64,000 bases of DNA, from positions 68,138 to 132,137 of the forward strand of contig CAYYPL010000008.1 of assembly GCA_964473555.1 (NCBI GenBank), written 5' to 3'. Source of the DNA: UBA11400 sp964473555. GTDB lineage: Bacteria > Bacteroidota > Rhodothermia > Balneolales > HLUCCA01. Shown one piece after another: positions 25,782 to 32,304 of this stretch. The position numbers were made by a program, and so were the translations under genes. Each line of letters begins with the position of its first letter. Positions within the stretch are counted from its first letter, which is position 1. A model generated the notes under the pieces. It had not been told where the DNA came from, ran no database searches, and saw only the letters and a program-made list of their open reading frames with translations.

Positions 25782-27053
25782 ATGAAACGTTCTATGATTA
25801 CCAAACTTATCTTCGCGCTGACCTTCCTGGTAGGTTTCAGTGCTGTAGCGCAGGCTCAGATCTTGCGCAATATGTCGTATTACCGTGCCCAGGACAAAAC
25901 GGGACTTAACGTATTTGAAGCGCCTAAAGTAGAAGGCGAAGCTTTTGATGGTGTTCGAATTCGCATCGGTGGATCAAACACACTTCAGTTTCAGGCTATT
26001 GAACAAGAGAATACTCCTGGTGGCATTTTAAGAATTGGAAACAACTTCAACCTGGCTACTTCAAACATGGACATCGATGTACAGTTGCACAAGGGTGTCA
26101 GAATGCATTTACGTACCTATTTATCTTCACGTCACCATCCCGAGCCCTATGTAAAAGGTGGTTATCTTCAAGTTGACCGTCTTGATTTCATACAGGAAGG
26201 TTTTATGAGTGATTTGATGGATAAAGTGACTTTGAAATTCGGCCACATGCAGATCAACTATGGGGATGCGCATTTCCGTAGAAGCGACAACGCCCAGGCA
26301 CTGTTCAATCCATTCGTAGGCAACTTCCTTATGGACTCCTTCACAACAGAAGTGGGTGGAGAGGTTTACTATCAGAGCAATGGTCTGTTGGCCATGGTTG
26401 GAGTAACCAATGGTAAATTGAATCAATCTACCGTACGTGCAGCGCTCAACGCTCCTGTGTACAAGCCGGTTTTTGTTGCCAAACTAGGTTATGACAAACA
26501 AGTTAACGAGGATCTACGTGTACGACTGACCGGTTCTGTCTACACAACAAGTGAGTCTGGAACCAATTATCTGTACACAGGTGACCGTGCCGGTGCCCGT
26601 TACTACAATATTTTGAACAACGCCACCAGTGAGTTCCGTAACCCACGTGTAAACCCAGGTTTCAACCACGAAATAACCGCGATCATGATCAACCCCTTCG
26701 TGAAATTCCAGGGACTTGAGTTCTTCGGTGTGATCGAAAATTCCAGTGGCAAGACAGTTGCTGAAGCTGACAGAAGAACCTTCAATCAATATGCAGGTGA
26801 GCTTCTGTATCGTCTAGGCGAAAACGAAGACTTCTATATCGGTGGCCGTTACAACCTGGTAAGTGGAACAACTGCAGCGCGTGAAGAAGTGGATATCTCC
26901 AGAATCAATGTCGGTGGCGGATGGTTCATGACCAAAAACATTTTGACCAAAGTAGAATACGTGACCCAAAAATACGAAGGCTATAACTCAACCAGCCTGT
27001 TCAATGGCGGTAAGTTCAGCGGATTCATGCTCGAAGCTGTGATTAGCTTCTGA
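25782..27053 (+). CDS. Outer-membrane beta-barrel (porin-like) protein
   Basis: 423 residues with a clear signal peptide ending SAVAQAQ. The mature protein alternates hydrophobic and polar residues, is rich in Tyr, Gly and Asn, and ends in Phe (MLEAVISF), the usual sorting signal for barrels. Segments such as FGHMQINYGDAHFRRSDNAQ and FLMDSFTTEVGGEVYY resemble channel-forming porins with inward loops, but I cannot name a family. A strong sigma-54 promoter and a strong terminator frame it as a single-gene transcript. Regulation by the NtrC-like protein encoded upstream is probable. Confidence 0.75.
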   Translation: MKRSMITKLIFALTFLVGFSAVAQAQILRNMSYYRAQDKTGLNVFEAPKVEGEAFDGVRIRIGGSNTLQFQAIEQENTPGGILRIGNNFNLATSNMDIDVQLHKGVRMHLRTYLSSRHHPEPYVKGGYLQVDRLDFIQEGFMSDLMDKVTLKFGHMQINYGDAHFRRSDNAQALFNPFVGNFLMDSFTTEVGGEVYYQSNGLLAMVGVTNGKLNQSTVRAALNAPVYKPVFVAKLGYDKQVNEDLRVRLTGSVYTTSESGTNYLYTGDRAGARYYNILNNATSEFRNPRVNPGFNHEITAIMINPFVKFQGLEFFGVIENSSGKTVAEADRRTFNQYAGELLYRLGENEDFYIGGRYNLVSGTTAAREEVDISRINVGGGWFMTKNILTKVEYVTQKYEGYNSTSLFNGGKFSGFMLEAVISF

Positions 27054-27080
27054 TAGCCTCAAAAGACACATACACACCTC

Positions 27081-27113
27081 AAAAGCCCCGGAATGAAACC
27101 CGGGGCTTTTTTT
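27081..27113 (+). terminator. Rho-independent terminator of the porin-like gene
   Basis: An 11-bp stem AAAAGCCCCGG/CCGGGGCTTTT around a short AATGAAAC-type loop ends in a T tract. It begins 28 bases after the stop codon. Confidence 0.93.
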
Positions 27114-27195
27114 AAAGCATCCATACCGGAAGCAATTCTGGTAGCCCACCCAACCCAGTACATATCCGAACCTGTCACAGTAACCCGTTAACGTC

Positions 27196-27588
27196 ATGAA
27201 GCCGCATCGAATCTTGTTGATCGAACCCCATCGGGACATTGCGGATCCACTGGCCGAGTTGCTCCGCTCCATTGGGAAAGAAGTCAAAGTGATACAGAAC
27301 GTGGATGTACTTATCAGTAATACTGCGTTCGACCAGTATGATCTGATCATCGCCGATACCGACAATTTTTGCTCGTTCAACTATGAACTGGCAAAGCGTC
27401 GACGGGAGGGTGAAATCAAGCCTCTTTTATACCTCATCGGTTGTTACTGCATGCAAGATCGAACCAGGCAGCTGGTCCAACTCGGTATCGATGGCATTAT
27501 GATCAAACCCATTGAATTCGATGCCATGATGTTCGACATTGAGCGTATTTTGATGAAAGTTTCTCCCGAACTAAGCACGGCAAACTGA
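27196..27588 (+). CDS. Single-domain response-regulator-like protein
   Basis: 130 residues that fold like a receiver domain alone. The acidic residues at the end of strand 1 (LLIEPHRD) and a candidate phospho-Asp in LIIADTDNF are present, and the strand-5 lysine is seen in IMIKPIEFD. The Thr/Ser that normally ends strand 4 is not visible (LLYLIGCYCM), so signalling may be altered. It has no output domain and no kinase beside it. It stands between the porin terminator and hemL, on the same strand as hemL with a 47-base gap, so it may share the hemL transcript. Function not recognised. Confidence 0.7.
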   Translation: MKPHRILLIEPHRDIADPLAELLRSIGKEVKVIQNVDVLISNTAFDQYDLIIADTDNFCSFNYELAKRRREGEIKPLLYLIGCYCMQDRTRQLVQLGIDGIMIKPIEFDAMMFDIERILMKVSPELSTAN

Positions 27589-27621
27589 GTCCATTATCTT
27601 CAATCTGACTTAGTTTTTCGT

Positions 27622-27629
27622 TAACTTTG
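27622..27629 (+). promoter_or_regulatory. TAnnTTTG box just before hemL
   Basis: TAACTTTG fits the -7 consensus and lies seven bases before the hemL ATG, so a transcript from it would be almost leaderless. No -33 box is clear. A lone octamer can occur by chance. Confidence 0.35.
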
Positions 27630-27635
27630 GCGATT

Positions 27636-28925
27636 ATGAATAATGCCAAAAGTAAAGCCCTTTTTTCCAGGGCAACCGAATTAATTCCGGGTGGAGTCAA
27701 CTCCCCGGTCCGTGCGTTTAAAGCCGTTGGCGGAACGCCGATCTTCTTCAAAAAAGCGGCGGGTGCTTATCTGTATGATGAGGATGACAATACCTATATC
27801 GATTATATAGGTTCCTGGGGACCCATGCTGCTTGGACATGCTTATCCAGCTGTGATTGAAGCTGTGCAAAAAGCTGCTGCCGATTCTACTTCTTTCGGCG
27901 CTCCAACGCGTCGTGAAGTCGAACTTGCCGAGCTCATTTTAGACATGATTCCCACAATGGATCGTATCCGCATGGTGAACTCGGGTACGGAAGCCTGTAT
28001 GAGTGCGATTCGTGTGGCCAGAGGATACACCAAAAGGAATAAAATCCTCAAATTTGAGGGTAATTATCATGGACACGCGGATAGTTTTCTGATCAAGGCC
28101 GGAAGCGGAGCGCTTACATTAGGTACGCCAAGCAGTCCTGGTGTTACACCCGGAACCGCTGCGGATACTATTTTGGCCAGATATAATGATCTTGAGCAGG
28201 TTCGAGACTTGTTCAAAGCTCAGGGGTCTGAGCTTGCAGCCGTAATTCTGGAACCTGTCGCTGGGAACATGGGATGTATCCCGCCCGAACCTGGATTCCT
28301 GGACGGTCTGCGTATGTTATGTGATGAGTATGGAGCTTTACTGATTTTTGATGAAGTGATGACTGGATTTCGACTTACGCCTGGCGGAGCTCAGGAACTC
28401 TATGAAATCAAGGCTGATCTGGTGACCTACGGCAAGATCATTGGCGCAGGACTTCCAGTTGGTGCTTATGGAGGCACAGAAGAAGTAATGAACGTAGTTT
28501 CTCCGGTTGGACCGGTGTATCAGGCTGGAACGTTATCCGGTAATCCATTGGCTATGGCTGCAGGACTGGCACTTTTGAGTGAATTACACCAAAATCCGAA
28601 GCACTATATCGAGCTTGAAGAGAAAACGGCTTACCTTGAAAAAGGCCTTGATGAAGCACTGTCAACAGCTGGGTTTCCATACTTCATCAACCGTGTCGGA
28701 TCTATGATTTCAATATTTTTTACCGAACAGCGTCCGACTGACTTCGATAGCGCCATCAAAACCGATGCCGAGCGATTCAAATCGTACTTCCACCACCTGT
28801 TGGATTCTGGAATTTACCTGCCGCCAGCTTCCTACGAAGCATGGTTTTTGTCCAACGCTCATACCTACGCCGATCTGGATGCCACAATTGAGGCAACCCA
28901 CAGCTGGGTCAAAAAGAACGCGTGA
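27636..28925 (+). CDS. hemL: Glutamate-1-semialdehyde 2,1-aminomutase
   Basis: 429 residues from ATG 27636 (TTG 27627 is in frame but inferior). A PLP enzyme converting glutamate-1-semialdehyde to 5-aminolevulinate, the step after HemA. Marks: LIPGGVNSPVRAFKAVGG, IGSWGPMLLGHAYP, MVNSGTEACMSAIRVARG, FEGNYHGHAD, and the PLP lysine Lys267 in YGKIIGAGLPVGAYGG. The stop codon overlaps the GTG start of the following MFS gene. Confidence 0.97.
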   Translation: MNNAKSKALFSRATELIPGGVNSPVRAFKAVGGTPIFFKKAAGAYLYDEDDNTYIDYIGSWGPMLLGHAYPAVIEAVQKAAADSTSFGAPTRREVELAELILDMIPTMDRIRMVNSGTEACMSAIRVARGYTKRNKILKFEGNYHGHADSFLIKAGSGALTLGTPSSPGVTPGTAADTILARYNDLEQVRDLFKAQGSELAAVILEPVAGNMGCIPPEPGFLDGLRMLCDEYGALLIFDEVMTGFRLTPGGAQELYEIKADLVTYGKIIGAGLPVGAYGGTEEVMNVVSPVGPVYQAGTLSGNPLAMAAGLALLSELHQNPKHYIELEEKTAYLEKGLDEALSTAGFPYFINRVGSMISIFFTEQRPTDFDSAIKTDAERFKSYFHHLLDSGIYLPPASYEAWFLSNAHTYADLDATIEATHSWVKKNA

Positions 28926-30181
28926 AAAACATCCGGTTATTTACTGTATTCCTGGTCGTATTGATTGACCTCATCGGGTTCGGGATTATCCTGCCGCTGA
29001 TGCCCTTTTATGCCTCTGAATTTGGTGCCAGTCCGGTCATGATCGGATTGTTGTACAGTATTTATTCGGTTGCACAGCTTGTTTTTTCACCCATTTGGGG
29101 TGGACTTTCGGACCGAATTGGCCGTCGTCCGATCATGCTTCTGAGTACTCTGGGTGCTGCTGTGGCTTACATTGTATTTGGTTTCGCAGAGACCTTTGCG
29201 GTTTTGTTATTGTCCAGGTTAATGGCGGGCGTAATGGGAGGAAATATTTCCACTGCGCAGGCCTATATCGCGGATGTAACCTCGGTCGAAGATCGCGCGC
29301 GCGGTATGGGACTTATTGGAGCAGCGTTCGGACTGGGATTTGTGATGGGGCCGGCACTGGCGTCGGGCTTGATTCATCCATCTATTCCTGCTTTTGTTGA
29401 GTCGATCGGATATTCTGGCTTCGCTTCGTGGTTGTCTGAGCATTCGTATGCCATTCCTGCCTTTTTTGCCTCTATGTTGTCGTTTGTGAGCTTCTTAATG
29501 GTCTATTTCAGGCTCGAAGAGACCGTTGTTCCGGGTGCCGAAACTAGTTCTGGGGCCAAAGACGGGGTATTCACCAAGGCATACTGGACGAATCTGATTG
29601 CTACGGGAAAAAGTTCGCAAACGGGATACATACTGATTTTGCTGATGGGCGCGATGTTTATTTTATCCTTTGGCCAAGCCAGTCTGTACAGTGCTTTCCC
29701 ATTGTTTTGTGAGGCTGTATTGGGGATGACAGCCGGTCAAGTGGGTATACAGTTTTTTTGGTTGGGGATCATTACGGCTGTGATCCAGGGCGGATTGATG
29801 CGTCCATTGACCAAGGTTTTTCGGGAGGAAACCCTGTTTTTGGTCGGTAATGTGCTGATGGCTGTTGGTTTGGTTTTGCTTGGTACGGCGAGCAGCATCC
29901 AACAGTTGACTATGTACCTTGCATTGATGGCAGTCGGGCACAGTTTGAATCTTCCGACGGTGACTTCCCTGATATCCCAGAAAGCGGATCCCGCGCGTAT
30001 GGGTGCTACCATTGGGGCAACACAAGGGCTCTCGGGTCTTGGTCGTGCTATTGGTCCGACCTGGGGTGGATTCCTGTTTGGTATCGGCGTCGGACTACCA
30101 TTTTGGTTGACCGGGATTGTGGTAGCTGGAACGGTGGTAATTGGGATAGCGGTAAAGCGGGCGAGCGGGCCAGCAGGCTAG
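28922..30181 (+). CDS. MFS transporter, TetA/multidrug type
   Basis: 419 residues from GTG 28922, overlapping the hemL stop by four bases. Twelve membrane helices. The N-terminus LVVLIDLIGFGIILPLMPFY, the loop GGLSDRIGRRPIML and the helix-4/5 region GGNISTAQAYIADVT are typical of proton-driven exporters of the tetracycline-resistance group. Substrate unknown; overlap with hemL suggests it could move a tetrapyrrole intermediate, but this is a guess. The final residues and stop (KRASGPAG*) are encoded by an 8-bp repeat. Confidence 0.92.
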   Translation: MKNIRLFTVFLVVLIDLIGFGIILPLMPFYASEFGASPVMIGLLYSIYSVAQLVFSPIWGGLSDRIGRRPIMLLSTLGAAVAYIVFGFAETFAVLLLSRLMAGVMGGNISTAQAYIADVTSVEDRARGMGLIGAAFGLGFVMGPALASGLIHPSIPAFVESIGYSGFASWLSEHSYAIPAFFASMLSFVSFLMVYFRLEETVVPGAETSSGAKDGVFTKAYWTNLIATGKSSQTGYILILLMGAMFILSFGQASLYSAFPLFCEAVLGMTAGQVGIQFFWLGIITAVIQGGLMRPLTKVFREETLFLVGNVLMAVGLVLLGTASSIQQLTMYLALMAVGHSLNLPTVTSLISQKADPARMGATIGATQGLSGLGRAIGPTWGGFLFGIGVGLPFWLTGIVVAGTVVIGIAVKRASGPAG

Positions 30182-30184
30182 CAG
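30156..30184. repeat. Octamer repeat (GCNAGCRG) over the MFS stop
   Basis: Units GCGAGCGG, GCCAGCAG and GCTAGCAG run through the stop TAG. They are the same unit family as at the hemB stop (20717). Confidence 0.75.
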
Positions 30185-30188
30185 ATTG

Positions 30189-30302
30189 GCAGCTTTGCTG
30201 CGGATGGGTGATTGCATCACGGCGGTGCTCACTTCGTGATCGTCGGTGCAGTTTACACTGCGTGGGGGCTTGCATTCGCAAACGGTTTAGCAGTTTAGCT
30301 GC
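30189..30302 (+). repeat. Tandem hairpin array 2
   Basis: Six short palindromes with differing stems: GCAGC-TTT-GCTGC (30189), GTGAT-TGC-ATCAC (30208), TCAC-TTC-GTGA (30229), GCAGT-TTAC-ACTGC (30248), TTGC-ATTC-GCAA (30270) and GCAG-TTTAG-CTGC (30290). Spacers are G-rich (GGATGG, GGCGGTGC, GTGGGGG) rather than GGAGAG. The array fills most of the space between two convergent genes. Confidence 0.75.
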
Positions 30303-30325
30303 GTTGTATGTTTTTGACCGCTGAG

Positions 30326-30359
30326 TTTTTTCTTCGAAAAAAATAGGCGTCCAAAATTC
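30326..30359 (+). repeat. Half copy of the array-closing inverted repeat
   Basis: The stretch repeats the T run, CTTCG loop and full right arm (AAAAAATAGGCGTCCAAAAT) found at 8163-8197, with one base fewer in the loop. The left arm beyond the T run is missing. About ten following bases also resemble those after the first copy (TTACCACTTC against ATACAACTTC). Same position and orientation relative to a hairpin array as the first copy. Confidence 0.8.
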
Positions 30360-30401
30360 ATACAACTTCGCAAAGTCCTGCTTGCCCGCTTGCCTAATAG
30401 C

Positions 30402-30620
30402 CTATTTCCTCATAAAGAGATCGATACCCAGAGCCATCAGGATGGCGATCTGGATAATGGCTATTATCGTAAACAGGACGAGCTTATACAGCACGAGTAT
30501 ATAATCCTGCTTGGTCGCAAGATTTTTAGGTAGCCAGTAGCCTTTTTTGTACATAAAGTAGGTCGATCCGATGGATGCAATGAAGAAAACACCGACCAGT
30601 ATGATAAACTTGACGATCAC
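30402..30620 (-). CDS. Small two-helix membrane protein, unknown
   Basis: 72 residues. Two hydrophobic helices are seen: one at the N-terminus (FIILVGVFFIASIGSTYFM) and one near the C-terminus (LVLFTIIAIIQIAILMALGI), joined by a basic and polar linker (KKGYWLPKNLATKQDY). Its ATG overlaps the hemG stop by four bases, which argues for a real gene translated together with hemG. I do not recognise a family. It could be a small partner or membrane anchor for the oxidase; this is only an inference from coupling. Confidence 0.6.
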   Translation of the reverse strand: MIVKFIILVGVFFIASIGSTYFMYKKGYWLPKNLATKQDYILVLYKLVLFTIIAIIQIAILMALGIDLFMRK

Positions 30621-32044
30621 GGCACAGGATTAATTTGAGTGAGTGGATGATTCCAGCTATGACGTATGCACGCGTCAAGGGAAATTCCGGTTCTGAAATT
30701 ACCTGCAAGATAAAAACCCGGATTCATTTGTTCAATGAGATCCATTACTTCCAGAAACTCTGCAAATCCGATTTCATACTGGGGGATTGCCTTGCTCCAG
30801 CGTGTAAAATGACTGAATACGGGTGCTGATCGAACTCCAAGCAAGGTGTTGAGATCTGTTAGAACGATTGCGCTCACCTGGTCTTCGGTCAGGTCGACCA
30901 GTTCCGGATTCCGCATGCCTCCTATAAAAACGGTCAAGGTAACGTGATTGTCCGGAGCCCGGCCTGGGAAAATTGAAGACGTAAACAGACATCCAAGTAT
31001 ATTCATGGATTCTTTCTCGGGCACCAGTACTCCGAATCCGTCAAGGGGATGTGCGATGGATTGTCGAGGGAATCCAAGTGTTAAACTGGAAACGGGAGCA
31101 TAGGGCAAGTCTGGGAGTTTGGTGTCAGGTAGACCTTCAAACCCAGTGAACGTGATGTTTCCAAGAGCATGTGTAGGACCTGTAAAGATGAGTTTTGAGT
31201 AGGAAGTGGGAAGTGGGGAGTGGGTATTGTGCGAAGTGGAGAACGGGAGAACAGGAGGACTTTCGTTAGGGTTTTGCGATGACACAGATAGATAATAGGT
31301 GTTGTTGGGATGGCGGACTATAGATTTGACCCGGGTATTCAGGTGCAGGCTTGTTCCAAGTTTTGCCGCCAGGGCATTGGTCAGCTCCGAGAGTCCATCA
31401 GGGAACGTGAGTACGCGTTTTTTGTAGGCCTGTTCGCCGGACTTTTTGCGCTGGCGCATGCGCCCAATGGACCCTTTTATCAAAGATCCAAACTCGTCTT
31501 CGAGTGCTTTGACCTTGCCAAACGCATGCCCAACAGACAACCGCTCAGGATCTCCGGCATAGATGCCACCTACCATCGGATTAATGGCATAATCCAGAAA
31601 CTCAGCTCCAAGCCGTCTTCTGACGAACGATGCCAAAGATTCATCGGCGTTCGGGACACGCAATACAGGGCGAAATGGTTCGCCTAAAACCCCAAACTTC
31701 GCTTTCCAGGAAAAAAGCGGAGTTTTAACCGCGGTAACTGCACTATTTGGGACTAACTGTGGTTTTTTGTACCGAACAATATATCGTCTTTTAGCCTCCG
31801 TTGAAGCCTCAAGAAGACGGTCTCCAAGCTCTAATGATTCAACCAGCTCGGTAACAGATGAATCAGAATCCTGAATGGAATTTGGTCCGGCTTCTGCCAG
31901 CCAGTCTCCCTGCCGATGGGATCTGATGGCACCACCGGGATTAGAACTTGCCTCAAAAACGGTCACGTCATGACCATCGCGCTTGAGCCTCCAGGCCAGC
32001 GTCAGACCACTGATACCCGCTCCAATGATTCCAATTTTTTCCAT
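30617..32044 (-). CDS. hemG: Protoporphyrinogen oxidase, HemY (FAD) type, with repeat-derived insertion
   Basis: 475 residues from ATG 32044 (TTG 32050 is in frame). It oxidises protoporphyrinogen IX to protoporphyrin IX with FAD and O2. The N-terminus IGIIGAGISGLTLAWRLKRDG is the dinucleotide-binding motif; then PGGAIRSHRQGDWLAEAGPNS, GGIYAGDPERLS, and the C-terminal FAD motif AGNFRTGISLDACI. Roughly residues 253-280 (Ser/Pro/Thr/Asn-rich, including THSPLPTSYS) have no counterpart in the family and are encoded by a 7-bp repeat at 31200-31230 and its flank. The phase is kept, so the gene should still work. Divergent from the TonB receptor gene. Confidence 0.93.
   Translation of the reverse strand: MEKIGIIGAGISGLTLAWRLKRDGHDVTVFEASSNPGGAIRSHRQGDWLAEAGPNSIQDSDSSVTELVESLELGDRLLEASTEAKRRYIVRYKKPQLVPNSAVTAVKTPLFSWKAKFGVLGEPFRPVLRVPNADESLASFVRRRLGAEFLDYAINPMVGGIYAGDPERLSVGHAFGKVKALEDEFGSLIKGSIGRMRQRKKSGEQAYKKRVLTFPDGLSELTNALAAKLGTSLHLNTRVKSIVRHPNNTYYLSVSSQNPNESPPVLPFSTSHNTHSPLPTSYSKLIFTGPTHALGNITFTGFEGLPDTKLPDLPYAPVSSLTLGFPRQSIAHPLDGFGVLVPEKESMNILGCLFTSSIFPGRAPDNHVTLTVFIGGMRNPELVDLTEDQVSAIVLTDLNTLLGVRSAPVFSHFTRWSKAIPQYEIGFAEFLEVMDLIEQMNPGFYLAGNFRTGISLDACIRHSWNHPLTQINPVP
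31200..31230. repeat. Heptamer repeat inside the hemG coding region
   Basis: Units GTAGGAA, GTGGGAA, GTGGGGA and GTGGGTA continue with 7-bp period; the next 40 bases carry looser GGAGAAC-type units. This is the same repeat family as at 9846 and 58592, here read through in frame by hemG. Confidence 0.75.
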
Positions 32045-32216
32045 ATCCAAAAATAAGCAATTTGATCGAATCCTCTTCCATTCCTGCCCTATTCAGACAC
32101 AAACATCCAGTAATTTCCAACAACTTAAGATACCTATCTGTCAACGCAAGTCCCCGATCGCTAAGCATCATGCAGCACCTGCGTTATTGTTTATTTAGAC
32201 TAGATACAATTAATAG

Positions 32217-32271
32217 TTGACAACACGTTAATCCGTTCCTAATTTAGACACATTCAATATTAGGAAAAAAT
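32217..32271 (+). promoter_or_regulatory. Candidate promoter/operator region of the TonB receptor
   Basis: The 260-base space between hemG and the receptor is very AT-rich. TTGACA (32217) is followed after 17 bases by TAATTT, and the inverted repeat CCTAAT-N15-ATTAGG (from about 32238) overlaps the latter. This could be an iron- or haem-responsive site, but I could not match it to a Fur box. Confidence 0.3.
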
Positions 32272-32304
32272 GTAAACGTTAGTCATAGATTTTATTAATT
32301 ATAC

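Noticed and set aside
30103..30324. 73-codon open frame over array 2
   Set aside because: It overlaps the end of the MFS exporter in another frame and then translates the hairpins; Cys/Trp/Arg-rich composition is not protein-like.
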